Shown here one piece after another: positions 28,733-39,708 of a stretch of DNA of 64,000 nt; position 1 is the first letter of the stretch, and each line of letters begins with the position of its first letter. The notes beneath the pieces are model-generated. The model saw only the letters and a program-made list of their open reading frames with translations, did no database searches and was not told the origin of the DNA. Origin of the DNA: Roseitalea sp. MMSF_3546 (GTDB lineage: Bacteria; Pseudomonadota; Alphaproteobacteria; Rhizobiales; Rhizobiaceae); assembly GCF_030732865.1 (NCBI RefSeq), contig NZ_JASHKB010000002.1, positions 186,001 through 250,000 of the forward strand. Direction: 5' to 3'. Made by a program: the position numbers and the translations under genes.

Positions 28733-29248
28733 TCAGCCGTCCGCGTCGATCGCGCCGGTCCAGCGCTCGAGCCGGGCGCGGTTGTTGCCCAGATCGGATC
28801 TGCCCAGTTGCGCGCGCGCATAGGCGATCAGTCCCGACCGGCCCTCGCCCAGATCGACGGCAAGAAACTGGTTGGTGTCGGGAAAGCGCATCGTGTCCGT
28901 CCAGGTGACGTAGCGCAGCGCCGCCGCATCGCTGCCGTCGTCGACCCGGCGCTTGCGTTCGGGCTGCGCCTCGATCGCCGCATCGAGCGCCGCGATCAGC
29001 GCGCCGGGCGCCATGTCATAGACCGGCAAACGCGCGTCCACCGCGACGCCTTCGCAAAGGCCCGGCGAACACAGCAGCGCATCATTGGCGTTCGGCGAAC
29101 GCTCCAGCCGTGTCAGGTCGAACGGGCCGAGGTCCGGGTCGCCGGCGACCATCTGCCAGGTCTGCTCGCGACCGAAGAAGATCAGAAAGCTGCCGGCGAG
29201 GGCGACGATCGCGCAGGCAATCAGAACGAGGCCAATTATCCATTTCAT
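28733..29248 (-). CDS. DUF1499 domain-containing membrane protein
   Basis: A 171-residue protein with one N-terminal transmembrane segment (IIGLVLIACAIVALAGSFLIFF). A DUF1499 domain follows, with GDPDLGPFDLTRLERSPNANDALLC at its front (pieces: FDLTRLERSPNAND, LLCSPGLC), then LRYVTWTDTMRFPDTNQFLAVDLG and a final RSDLGNNRARLERW. The two adjacent cysteines (LLCSPGLC) are family-typical. The function is unknown; the domain is found in bacterial and plastid membrane proteins. It is followed on the same strand after a gap by nothing related, and the PQQ-type dehydrogenase gene lies 51 bases upstream. Confidence 0.85.
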   Translation of the reverse strand: MKWIIGLVLIACAIVALAGSFLIFFGREQTWQMVAGDPDLGPFDLTRLERSPNANDALLCSPGLCEGVAVDARLPVYDMAPGALIAALDAAIEAQPERKRRVDDGSDAAALRYVTWTDTMRFPDTNQFLAVDLGEGRSGLIAYARAQLGRSDLGNNRARLERWTGAIDADG

Positions 29249-29299
29249 GCGTGCTGAAATCCGCTCCCGGTTTCGGTCCGCAGGCGGTGGCGCCCAGCC

Positions 29300-30460
29300 C
29301 TACGATGCCGGTCCGCGCGTGACATGGACGATCTGGCCGGGATTGTCGTCGATGGCAAGGTAGAACGAGCCGTCGGGCGCGATGTCGACATCGCGGATGC
29401 GGCCCAGATCGTCCTCGAAAAGCCGCTCCTCGCCGGTGATCTCGCCCGCCTCGTTCCGGTCGAGCCGCGACAGCAGCCGCCCGGCCAGCGCGCCGACCAG
29501 CATGTCGCCCTGCCATTCGGCGAACATGGCGCCATCATAGATGGCCAGGCCCGACGGCGCGATGGACGGATCCCAGTAGTAGACGGGCTGCTCGAAGCCC
29601 GGCGCCTCGGTGCCCCGGCCGATGCGCATGCCCGAATAGTGCCGGCCATAGGAAATCTCCGGCCAGCCATAGTTCAGGCCCGCCTCGGGACGGTTGATCT
29701 CGTCGCCGCCGCGCGCGCCGTGTTCGACGGTCCACAGCCGGCCGGTCTCGGGATCGATGTCGGCGCCCTGGATGTTGCGGTGGCCCTTGGACCACAATTC
29801 GGGCGCTGCGCCCGATTCGCCGACGAACGGGTTGTCATCGGGGATGGTGCCGTCGCGATCGATGCGGATAACCGCGCCGGCATGGTCGTCCATCTCCTGG
29901 GCGCGCGGGCGCTCGCCGCGGTCGCCGGTGGTCACATAGACCGTGCCGTCGGGCCAGAAGCCGGTACGCGAGCCGAAATGCCGGCCGCCGGAGGATTTCT
30001 CGTTCATCGAAAAGACCGTCTCGACATCCGCAAGCTCCGGATCGGCGCCGTCCGCGCCGGTCAGCACGCCTTTGGCGAGCGCCGTGCCCACCCCGCCCGG
30101 GCCAGGCTCGGCGAAGGTGAAGTAGACCTCGCCCGTCTGCGCGTAATCGGGGGCGATGGCGACGTCGAGAAGGCCGCCCTGGCCGACCACGGCGATCTCC
30201 GGCAGGCCGTCGACCGGCGCCGAAACCGCGCCGTCGCGGACGATGCGCATCGACCCCTCGCGCTCGGTGACGAGCAGCGCCCCGTCGGGCAGGAGTTCCA
30301 CCGCCCAGGGATGGGCGAGCCCGTCGGCGACGGTCTCGGCGGTCAGCGTGAAGCCGTCCTCGGTGGTTTCGGTCACGGTCTGGGCGGGCGCTGCGGTCGC
30401 GGACAGCGCGGCGGCAAGGCCGGTTGCGGCAATCGTGGTGGCATGTCGTTTGGGCGTCAT
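29300..30460 (-). CDS. PQQ-dependent soluble aldose sugar dehydrogenase family
   Basis: A 386-residue periplasmic protein with a signal peptide ending ATAAPAQ and a six-bladed beta-propeller of the glucose/sorbosone dehydrogenase (Asd, YliI) family. Typical blocks: LAHPWAVELLPDGALLVTEREGSMRIV (pieces: LAHPWAVELLPDG), VVGQGGLLDVAI, SSGGRHFGSR with the catalytic-type His, HRNIQGADIDPETG, EHGARGGDEINRPEAGLNYGWP, and LFEDDLGRIRDV. Family members oxidise aldoses to lactones with PQQ. No pqq genes are in the window. ATG 30460 is preferred to the GTG 12 bases earlier. Confidence 0.92.
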   Translation of the reverse strand: MTPKRHATTIAATGLAAALSATAAPAQTVTETTEDGFTLTAETVADGLAHPWAVELLPDGALLVTEREGSMRIVRDGAVSAPVDGLPEIAVVGQGGLLDVAIAPDYAQTGEVYFTFAEPGPGGVGTALAKGVLTGADGADPELADVETVFSMNEKSSGGRHFGSRTGFWPDGTVYVTTGDRGERPRAQEMDDHAGAVIRIDRDGTIPDDNPFVGESGAAPELWSKGHRNIQGADIDPETGRLWTVEHGARGGDEINRPEAGLNYGWPEISYGRHYSGMRIGRGTEAPGFEQPVYYWDPSIAPSGLAIYDGAMFAEWQGDMLVGALAGRLLSRLDRNEAGEITGEERLFEDDLGRIRDVDIAPDGSFYLAIDDNPGQIVHVTRGPAS

Positions 30461-30555
30461 GTCGTGTCTCACCGTGATGAAAGCGTCACTTGGACCGATC
30501 TATGCCAGCATTTCGCCATGCCAAGGGGCAGGGCGTCGAAGGGACGGCCGATGGC

Positions 30556-30879
30556 TCAGCCGCGCCGGCGCATCGCCTTGTCGAAATCGTCCAGCAGCCC
30601 GCGCGTCAGGGTAAGCGCGCCAAATCCCATCGCCGCAAGGCCGGTCAGCATGGCGGCGAGCGTGGTTTGGCGGCCGGGCTCGGACGGTCCGGCGTGAAGT
30701 TCGGGTGCGGCAAGCATTGTGGCGAGCGCGTCGACGCCGAGCGGGGCGGCGGGGGCGAGCGTCGTCAGACTGAAGAGCGCGACCAGCGTGGCAAAGCCGA
30801 ACCCGCCGACGAGGGCGATGTCGGACACAATCCTGGAACGGCGCCAGACCCGACGCTGCATGGCATAGCGCATGAACAT
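30556..30879 (-). CDS. small two-helix membrane protein, unknown
   Basis: A 107-residue product with a basic N-terminus (RRVWRRSRI), two hydrophobic segments (about 22-44 and 72-91) separated by a Pro/Ala-rich loop, and a charged end LLDDFDKAMRRRG. The positive-inside rule puts both termini in the cytoplasm. I do not recognise the family. GGGGAG lies nine bases before the ATG at 30879. It stands alone between the aldose dehydrogenase and the EAL gene. Confidence 0.6.
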   Translation of the reverse strand: MFMRYAMQRRVWRRSRIVSDIALVGGFGFATLVALFSLTTLAPAAPLGVDALATMLAAPELHAGPSEPGRQTTLAAMLTGLAAMGFGALTLTRGLLDDFDKAMRRRG

Positions 30880-31017
30880 GCTCGTGCTCCCCGGCAGGCC
30901 GCAGGCGGCCCATTCTTCGTGCCGAGTTTGCAGGCCATTGCGGCGCGATCGGGCTCGGAAACCGGCGGCGCGCGGGAGATTTCGTGGCTTTTTCGGGGCA
31001 GGGCGCGGGTGCGCCGT

Positions 31018-33229
<2,212 letters not shown>

Positions 33230-33274
33230 GCCGCCAAGGGCCGCAGCGGCCGCAAGATGTGGCCCGCCCGCAAC

Positions 33275-33297
33275 AGCGGCCCTCTTTTTCGGCCGCT
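33275..33297 (+). terminator. hairpin after aspC
   Basis: AGCGGCC (33275-33281) pairs with GGCCGCT (33291-33297), and the nine-base loop contains five T. There is no T run after the stem, so intrinsic termination is doubtful. Confidence 0.3.
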
Positions 33298-33405
33298 CTG
33301 GCCCGATTCGGGGCCGGGCCCCGGCGCGATCCCATTCGGGCCTTGGGTTGGCGGGCCATCCGCGCTAGCCTTGTGTCGCCGGACGGTTTCGACGGGGTGA
33401 GTGGC

Positions 33406-34512
33406 GTGTTCAGGGCAAGTGTGTGGGGCGGCGCGTTTGCGATGGCCGCCATGGCGATCTCGACCGGCGTCAGGGCCGCCGATACGCCGGCGGACGATTA
33501 TGTCGTGCCGCCGCCGGCCGACGTGCCGCTGGCACTCGCACCGCGCGCGGCGGTGTCCTCGCCCAATGGCAAGCTCGAACTGGGCTATGGCTGGAACCGC
33601 TTCGAATTCGCGCCGGGGGTGCCCGGCTTCGATGAAGCCGAAACCCACAATCTGCAGGCCATCGGCTCGTTCTCGATGCCCGTGGGCCGGCAATTCGGCG
33701 TGCAGGTCGATGCCGGCATAGCGGGCAGCATCGCCGGCACCTCGCTCAGCGATCCGGCGCTGACGGGATTTTCGGTCAAGCCGCGCCAGCGCGCCTATGG
33801 CATCGGCGCGCACGCCTTCTGGCGCGATCCCGATCTCGGCCTTGTCGGCGCCTATGGGCACTTCGTGCGGCTGGAACAGGACTTTTCGAGCGGCGGGGCG
33901 ACCGACCGGATCAACGCCGACGTGTTCCGCCTGGGCGTTGCCGGCGAATACTATCAGGACAGCGTCTCGCTGGAGGGTTTCGTGGGCGCCGATTTCATGA
34001 GCGCCACCGCCTCGGGCGGCGCCTCGGCCGATGCGACGTTTGTGACCGCGCGCGCCATCGCCGCCTATTATCCGAACCCGGACACGCGCGTGTTCGCCGG
34101 TCTCGAATACGCCTTCGAGGACATTACCGGCCTCGTCGGCGGCGAATTCCTGATCAACCCGGATTCGCCGGTCGCCACCGCCGCCTATCTCGAGGGCAGC
34201 TTCGGCCGCGACACGACCACGGTCGAGGCCGGCCTGCGCATCTATTTCGCACCGATCGGCAAGCATCTGATCGCCCGGCACCGCGAGGACGATCCGCGCG
34301 CGTTCCTGTTCGATACGCTCGGTGCGATGTCGGGCTGCGCCAACAGCCTGATGCTGGGTGAGATCGCCGGCGTCGGTGAGGAAACCGCGACCACCCGCAC
34401 TGCGAGCGACGCAGCGGCTGCGCCGGGCTTCAGCGGCACCTGCGGCAGCGGCACGGCACCTTTCGGCACCGAGGGCGGAGGGGACGAGTACGCCCCGGTC
34501 ACAGCCGAGTGA
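33406..34512 (+). CDS. outer-membrane beta-barrel-like secreted protein
   Basis: A 368-residue product with a signal peptide (WGGAFAMAAMAISTGVRAAD) and a body of alternating amphipathic strands (KLELGYGWNRFEF, FGVQVDAGIAGSI, LVGAYGHFVRLEQDF, VFRLGVAGEYYQDSVSLEGFVGADF, TVEAGLRIYFAP). This pattern suggests an eight- to twelve-strand outer-membrane barrel. A C-terminal tail of about 85 residues with two Cys (SGCANS, GTCGSG) and Ser/Thr/Gly-rich sequence follows the last strand, unlike normal porins that end on an aromatic residue. The start is a GTG; GTG 33397 is equally possible. A strong hairpin follows. Confidence 0.72.
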   Translation: MFRASVWGGAFAMAAMAISTGVRAADTPADDYVVPPPADVPLALAPRAAVSSPNGKLELGYGWNRFEFAPGVPGFDEAETHNLQAIGSFSMPVGRQFGVQVDAGIAGSIAGTSLSDPALTGFSVKPRQRAYGIGAHAFWRDPDLGLVGAYGHFVRLEQDFSSGGATDRINADVFRLGVAGEYYQDSVSLEGFVGADFMSATASGGASADATFVTARAIAAYYPNPDTRVFAGLEYAFEDITGLVGGEFLINPDSPVATAAYLEGSFGRDTTTVEAGLRIYFAPIGKHLIARHREDDPRAFLFDTLGAMSGCANSLMLGEIAGVGEETATTRTASDAAAAPGFSGTCGSGTAPFGTEGGGDEYAPVTAE

Positions 34513-34555
34513 GTGTGACCTGCGCGGTCCGATCCAGCCCGAGACGAAGCCGGCG

Positions 34556-34580
34556 GACCGCGTCTGACCAAGACGCGGTC
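34556..34580 (+). terminator. 10-bp-stem hairpin after the outer-membrane protein gene
   Basis: GACCGCGTCT (34556-34565) and AGACGCGGTC (34571-34580) form a perfect stem around a five-base loop, 44 bases after the stop codon. The sequence after it is T-interspersed (GTCTTGTCGTT), which favours a terminator. Confidence 0.6.
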
Positions 34581-35263
34581 GCCGGCCGTCTTGTCGTTAT
34601 TGGCGCGGCACGCCGTCGGAGGATCAGCGCCCCATCGGATCGGCCTGATCCCGGCCGCGTAGGCGTCACGTATCGGATCGAACCGGCACGGGCGAGGTTT
34701 CACGAGGTTACACGGGGTTACATGCCGGTGCCCGATGGCCTTTCCAAAGGGTTAATTGTCGGCATCTGTTGCACAATTGCACTGGACAGCGGCATCCCAG
34801 CGGGTACGAAGGGCGAGACGGCAAGTGGTATTTCGAAAGCGTGTGGATACGCTGGGCGGGGGCATGCCGGACAGGGCGCGCAACGAACGCGCCCGATGGT
34901 CGTCGCAGAACGGCCCAATACAGCGGGGCGGCATCGGTTCATGCCGGTGACCGCCCCAAAAAATGCCTGCAGACGTGGTACCAGCACCTGTCTGGCACAG
35001 CCCTGGCACCCGCGCCCCGCGGGTCGCGGCAGGGTCATGCTTCATCTTGTCTCACGGCCTGCCGCCCGGCGGGCACGATCGCCAAGTCGGGTCAGGCGCG
35101 GCGGCCTGCCAACCCCGATCAGGGTCCGGGCCGGCCGATTTCGGCGTTTCGATCATTTGCGATCCCCTCGCGGGCATGTGAAGGACGCGGCCGTTTTTGC
35201 CGCTGTTGTTAATTGAACGGTATGAGCGCTTCAGTAAGCTGACGGTGTTTGACGGGATCAGGG
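34581..35263. other. long gene-free interval before the GH13_18 gene
   Basis: About 680 bases without a convincing coding frame. Short frames here lack ribosome sites and family-like sequence. It is the longest gap in the window and less GC-rich than its neighbours. It contains three tandem 10-bp repeats (34694-34723) and a second AT-richer stretch near 35200 just before the phosphorylase gene. A small RNA cannot be excluded. Confidence 0.5.
34694..34723. repeat. three tandem 10-bp repeats
   Basis: GAGGTTTCAC, GAGGTTACAC and GGGGTTACAT follow one another without spacer, so each copy lies one helical turn from the next on the same DNA face. This suggests a site for cooperative regulator binding rather than a coding relic. 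Confidence 0.6.
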
Positions 35264-37087
35264 ATGGAAGCGGAAGGAACCGAACTCAAGCGGAACGCAA
35301 TGGAGGCGATGGCGCTGCAGCGCAGCGGACGGCGCGGGCCGACGCAGGGCCAGAACAAGCAGCTTCGGGCCAGGCTGCGCGACCTGATCGCCTTCATCTA
35401 TCCCGACGAGGACGCCGACGCGCTGGTGCAGTCGGTGTGCGATGCTTTCTGGCCCGACAATCTGAAGTCGCGCCAGCGCGGCCGCCAGCCGGGCAACACG
35501 CTGTGGTCGGAAGCCGACGCGCTCGTCATCACCTATGGCAACACCTTCGTCGACGGCATGCACAAGCCGCTCGACCTGCTGGGCGATTTCCTGCACCGCT
35601 ATTTGACCGGCACGATCAATGGCGTGCACATCCTGCCATACTTTCCCTTCACCTCCGATGACGGTTTTGCGGTCACCGATTACAGATCGGTCAATTCGGC
35701 GCTGGGCGGTTGGGACGACATCAGGCGCATCGCGTCCGACTTCACGCTGATGTCGGACCTGGTGCTCAACCACGTCTCCAGCCAGTCGACCTGGTTCAAC
35801 GACTATCTGCAGGGTCACGCGCCCTATACGGAGTTCTTCGTCGAAGCCGCGCCGGAGGACGATCTGAGCCAGGTGGTGCGGCCGCGTGCGCACGACCTGT
35901 TGCGCCCGGTCGAGACGCCAAGGGGCACGCGGCATGTCTGGTGCACGTTCTCCTACGACCAGGTGGATCTGGACTTCTCCAACCCCGAGGTGCTGCTCGA
36001 GTTCATCCGCATCATGCGGCTGCACATCGATCAGGGCGTGCGGATCCTGCGCCTGGATGCGGTCGCCTTCATCTGGAAGGAACCGGGCACGCCCTCGATC
36101 CACATGCCGCAGACCCATGCCATCGTGCGGCTGATGCGGGCGCTGGCGGACTACGCGGTCGAGCCCATCGTCCTTCTGACCGAGACCAATGTGCCCAATG
36201 CCGAGAACCTGTCCTATTTCGGCAATCGCAACGAGGCGCATGCGATCTACAATTTTCCGCTGCCGCCGCTGCTGCTGCATGCCATGTGGACGGGCAGTTC
36301 GGAGCTGCTCAACAAATGGCAGATGGCCATGCCGCCGGCGCCGCTGGGCTGCGCCTATCTGAACTTCACCGCATCCCATGACGGCATCGGCGTGCGCGGC
36401 GGCGAGGGGCTGATCGGCGAGGGCGATCTGGGCCGCATGACCGACACGGTGCAAACCTTCGGCGGCAAGGTTTCCATGCGCGCCATGCCCGACGGCACGC
36501 GCCGGCCCTACGAACTCAACATCACCTTCTACGACGCCATGAAGGGTACCTTCGCTGGCGAGGATCAGTGGCAGGAGGAACGGTTCCTGTGCAGCCAGAC
36601 GATCCAGATGGCGCTCGAAGGCATTCCGGCCTTCTATGTCCACTCCCTGCTGGCCACGCACAACGACTACGCCGGCTACGAGAAGACCGGTCTGAACCGG
36701 GCGCTGAACCGCCACCGCTGGGACTACAACGCGCTGCGGCGGCTGCTCGACGAAAACGACAACGAACACGCGCGCGTGCTCGACCGGCTTTCCGAACGCA
36801 TCCGCATCCGCTGCGCGCAGCCGGCCTTCCACCCCAACGCCACGCAGTTCACGCTGCAGTTCGGACCGAAGCTGTTCGGCTTCTGGCGGCAGTCGCTCGA
36901 CCGCGATCAGTCGATCTTCGCCATCCACAATGTGAGCGCCGAGCCGGTCAGGATGCCCGTCGTCGCCATCAACATGATCGGCGGGCATCACTGGACCGAT
37001 CTTCTGTCGGGCGAGGCCATCCGGCCGCATTCGGGGGATATCACCTTCCAGCCCTATCAGTGCCGCTGGATCACAAACCGGGCGTGA
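35264..37087 (+). CDS. GH13 subfamily 18 phosphorylase (sucrose/glucosylglycerate phosphorylase type)
   Basis: A 607-residue retaining glycoside phosphorylase with an (alpha/beta)8 barrel. Catalytic residues read directly: nucleophile Asp265 in RLDAVAFIWKE, acid/base Glu307 in LTETNVPN, and transition-state Asp373 in TASHDGIG. GH13_18 enzymes split sucrose, glucosylglycerol or glucosylglycerate with phosphate to give glucose 1-phosphate. The choice among these cannot be made from motifs, but the nearby GpgS- and GpgP-like genes favour glucosylglycerate. The N-terminal 25 residues are unconserved. ATG 35264 is used; ATG 35300 is an alternative. Confidence 0.88.
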   Translation: MEAEGTELKRNAMEAMALQRSGRRGPTQGQNKQLRARLRDLIAFIYPDEDADALVQSVCDAFWPDNLKSRQRGRQPGNTLWSEADALVITYGNTFVDGMHKPLDLLGDFLHRYLTGTINGVHILPYFPFTSDDGFAVTDYRSVNSALGGWDDIRRIASDFTLMSDLVLNHVSSQSTWFNDYLQGHAPYTEFFVEAAPEDDLSQVVRPRAHDLLRPVETPRGTRHVWCTFSYDQVDLDFSNPEVLLEFIRIMRLHIDQGVRILRLDAVAFIWKEPGTPSIHMPQTHAIVRLMRALADYAVEPIVLLTETNVPNAENLSYFGNRNEAHAIYNFPLPPLLLHAMWTGSSELLNKWQMAMPPAPLGCAYLNFTASHDGIGVRGGEGLIGEGDLGRMTDTVQTFGGKVSMRAMPDGTRRPYELNITFYDAMKGTFAGEDQWQEERFLCSQTIQMALEGIPAFYVHSLLATHNDYAGYEKTGLNRALNRHRWDYNALRRLLDENDNEHARVLDRLSERIRIRCAQPAFHPNATQFTLQFGPKLFGFWRQSLDRDQSIFAIHNVSAEPVRMPVVAINMIGGHHWTDLLSGEAIRPHSGDITFQPYQCRWITNRA

Positions 37088-37148
37088 AGCCGGCCGGGGC
37101 CGTCACGATCCGATTGCCAGCCGGTTTGCGCTGTGCTTAGCTCTGCCG

Positions 37149-37442
37149 ATGATATCGCTGGAGGATTGCGTCGGGCTGTGCGACCTGACGGAGGAGGAGA
37201 TCCTGGCGATCGCCGAGCACGAGCACATGCCGGAGATCGTCGCGGCGGCCTATGCCCAGTATCTCGCCGGCCAGGAACACGGTACCGAGACCATCGGGCG
37301 GATGATCATCGACGACATCCGCCATGCCCAGGCGCGTGGCGATCGCGAGCATGTGCGCATGCTGCTGCATGTGCTGCACCATTTCGTCCGCAGCCATCCC
37401 GAGGCGGCGCCGCACGTTCATCCGTGGAGTTCGCTGCGATAG
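37149..37442 (+). CDS. small hypothetical protein, His-rich
   Basis: A 97-residue mostly helical, acidic protein with no signal or membrane segment. The N-terminus has paired cysteines (DCVGLCDLTEEEILAIAEHEHMP) and the C-terminal part is rich in His (HVRMLLHVLHHFVRSHPE, HVHPWS), which could bind a metal. I do not recognise the family. The ATG at 37149 directly follows the phosphorylase gene by 61 bases, so co-transcription is likely. It converges on the alpha/beta hydrolase gene. Confidence 0.65.
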   Translation: MISLEDCVGLCDLTEEEILAIAEHEHMPEIVAAAYAQYLAGQEHGTETIGRMIIDDIRHAQARGDREHVRMLLHVLHHFVRSHPEAAPHVHPWSSLR

Positions 37443-37448
37443 GGCGCG

Positions 37449-38267
37449 TCAGGGCGCGCGCGCCATCATGGCGGCGATGATCGCTTCGGGCGCATCGTCC
37501 TGCACCAGATGGCCGGCCTCGGGCACCACGGTCAGCACGCCGCCGGCGATCCTGTCGGCCAGGGCGCGACCGCGCTCGAGCGGTATCCATGCGTCCTTTT
37601 CGCCCCATAGCAGCGTGACGTCCGCCGCCATCGGCCCATAATGGCGTTCGATCTCATCGGTGAAACGCAGATCCATCTGGGCGATCTGGCGGTAGAAGGC
37701 GGCCTGGCCCGTCGCACCCTGCCAGGGCGCGGCATAGATGGCGAGGGTATCGCGGCAAAGCGGGCGGTGTGCGGCGCCGGCGATATAGGCGTCAAGCAGC
37801 GCCCGATGGGCATAGCCTGGCAGGTCGGCGAAGGCGGCCTCGTGGGTGCGCACATGGGCGACGAGGGGCGAGCCCCACGGGCGCAGCGCGACCGGGTCGA
37901 CAAGCGTCAGACGCCGATAGGCAAGACCGTTCAGGTAATGGCCGCGCAGCGCCGTCGCGCCGCCGAAGTCATGGGCGAGTACGTCGGGCCGGTCCAGTTG
38001 CCAATGGCCGACAAGCGCCGCCATGAGCCCGTTCTGGGCGCCCAGCGAGACGTCCTGGCCGTCGTGCTTGTCGGATTGGCCATAGCCGAGCAGGTCGAAA
38101 TAGTACACGCGCCAGTGCGCCGCCAGGGGCGGCGCGATGCGCCGCCAGACCTGCGAGGAAAAAGGCGTGCCGTGGACGAGGACGAGCGGCGGACCCTCGC
38201 CGATGACGCCCCAGGCGACGTTGTCCTTGCCGTAGGTGAAACGATGGGGCAGCGCGAGTTCGGGCAT
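37449..38267 (-). CDS. alpha/beta hydrolase, haloalkane dehalogenase/epoxide hydrolase type
   Basis: A 272-residue single-domain alpha/beta hydrolase. The oxyanion motif is HGTPFSSQVW, the nucleophile elbow AHDFGGATAL carries Asp rather than Ser, the acid is in LLWGEKDAWIP, and the catalytic His in AGHLVQDD. An Asp nucleophile and the DLLGYGQSDK segment are typical of haloalkane dehalogenases, fluoroacetate dehalogenases and epoxide hydrolases. A cap domain lies between about 130 and 205. The substrate is not inferable. It lies between the phosphorylase and the GpgS-like gene. Confidence 0.85.
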   Translation of the reverse strand: MPELALPHRFTYGKDNVAWGVIGEGPPLVLVHGTPFSSQVWRRIAPPLAAHWRVYYFDLLGYGQSDKHDGQDVSLGAQNGLMAALVGHWQLDRPDVLAHDFGGATALRGHYLNGLAYRRLTLVDPVALRPWGSPLVAHVRTHEAAFADLPGYAHRALLDAYIAGAAHRPLCRDTLAIYAAPWQGATGQAAFYRQIAQMDLRFTDEIERHYGPMAADVTLLWGEKDAWIPLERGRALADRIAGGVLTVVPEAGHLVQDDAPEAIIAAMMARAP

Positions 38268-38416
38268 TCATGGGCTCCTGACGGACCGTATTGCGGTGCG
38301 CGTCCGTTTTGCGGTGAACCAGCCGGCTCGTGCGATGCGATCAGGCAGGAGACGCGCGTCGATCCGGGATAAGCGGGCGCGCGGTCGGCAGCCAGCGCCG
38401 ATTCCTGACAGCGCGT

Positions 38417-39664
38417 TCAGCGTCGCTGATCGTGCCCGCCCCGGCCGCCGATTTCGGCCTCGTCGGCCTTCACCGCCTCGTAAAGGTCGCGGATCAGGTC
38501 CGGATCGGCCGCCTGCACGCGGCTCCAAGCCGGAATGAACGGCGTTTCCATGGGATTGTCGAGGAATGTATGGCCGGCCTCGACCAGGTTGGCGGCGAAC
38601 AGTTCGACGGCGCGCTCCTCGGCGTGGCGGTCGACATGCAGCCCGTTCATGCGCGCATCGTTGTAATAGGTCTCCACGAAGTCGAGCGCGTGGCGGTAAT
38701 AGCTCGCCTTGAGCGCGCGGAATATCTCCTTGGAGAACACCGTGCCGTCGGTCGCCAGCTTGCGGAAGACCGCCTTGCAGATATCCGTGGACATGCGCGA
38801 CAGGCCCTTGGACCTGTCGTCCGCCGACAGCGGCTGGTGCTTGTGGTCGTAGGCGTCGGAAATCTCCACCTGGCAGACCGCGCGCGGGGCCAGGTTGCGC
38901 CAGGCTTCCGACAGCGTGCCGATCTCCAGCCCCCAGTCGGAGGGAATGCGCATGGCCGGCAGGATCGAGGCGCGCATGGCGAACTCGCCGGCGAGCGGAT
39001 AGCGGAACGAGCGCAGATAGTCGATATAGTCGCGCTCGCCGATCACCTGGCGCAGCGCCAGCATGAGCGGCGCCACGAGAAGCCGGCTGACCCGGCCGTT
39101 CATCTTGCCGTCGGCGACGCGCGGATAGAAGCCCTTGCAGAACTGGTAGGCGAAGGCCGGGTTGGCGACCGGATAGACCAGCCGCGCCAGCATCTCCTTG
39201 GAATAGGTGGTGATGTCGCAATCGTGCAGCGCGATCACGTCGCTGTCGGCGCGCGCCAGCGTATAGCCGATGCAGAACCATACATTGCGGCCCTTGCCCG
39301 GCTCGACGGGCGCAAGACCGGCATTGGCAAGCCGCTCGTCGATGGCGGTCAGGCGCGGCCCGTCGTTCCACAACACCGAATGGGGCAGTTCGAGCCGTTC
39401 GAAGAATTGTTGCGCCTTGCGGTACTGCGCCTGCGAGGCGCGGTCGAGGCCGATGACGACATGATGGACGAAACGGACCTTGTTGAGTTCGTCGACGATG
39501 GCGGGCAGCGCCTCGCCTTCGAGTTCGGAATAAAGCGATGGCAGAATCAGCGTCACCTTCTGGCGCGCGGTGATGACGTCGAGTTCGCGCTCGAGATCCT
39601 CGGCCGAGCGCGTGCGCAGATTGTGCAGCGTGGCGACAGCGCCGTTTTGATGAAAGTCAGCCAA
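38417..39664 (-). CDS. glucosyl-3-phosphoglycerate synthase-like glycosyltransferase
   Basis: A 415-residue family GT81/GT2-type transferase. It begins LADFHQNGAVATLHNL, the normal N-terminus of this family, so TTG at 39664 is the likely start, with GGTGG upstream; an ATG at 39766 would overlap the phosphatase gene by 58 bases. Other features: LILPSLYSELEG (nucleotide-binding strand), VVIGLDRA, the metal-binding HDCDITTY (DxD), and RIPSDWGLEIGTLSE. GpgS joins glucose from NDP-glucose to 3-phosphoglycerate. The upstream phosphatase and nearby GH13_18 gene support the assignment. Confidence 0.85.
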   Translation of the reverse strand: MADFHQNGAVATLHNLRTRSAEDLERELDVITARQKVTLILPSLYSELEGEALPAIVDELNKVRFVHHVVIGLDRASQAQYRKAQQFFERLELPHSVLWNDGPRLTAIDERLANAGLAPVEPGKGRNVWFCIGYTLARADSDVIALHDCDITTYSKEMLARLVYPVANPAFAYQFCKGFYPRVADGKMNGRVSRLLVAPLMLALRQVIGERDYIDYLRSFRYPLAGEFAMRASILPAMRIPSDWGLEIGTLSEAWRNLAPRAVCQVEISDAYDHKHQPLSADDRSKGLSRMSTDICKAVFRKLATDGTVFSKEIFRALKASYYRHALDFVETYYNDARMNGLHVDRHAEERAVELFAANLVEAGHTFLDNPMETPFIPAWSRVQAADPDLIRDLYEAVKADEAEIGGRGGHDQRR

Positions 39665-39708
39665 GTCGAGCCACCAGTGTTGTCCGCCGGTCCTGTCGCG
39701 AATGCCGG

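Noticed and set aside
34756-35212. Short open frames in the gap before the GH13_18 gene
   Set aside because: None has a ribosome site, family-like sequence or codon pattern; several overlap in different frames on both strands.
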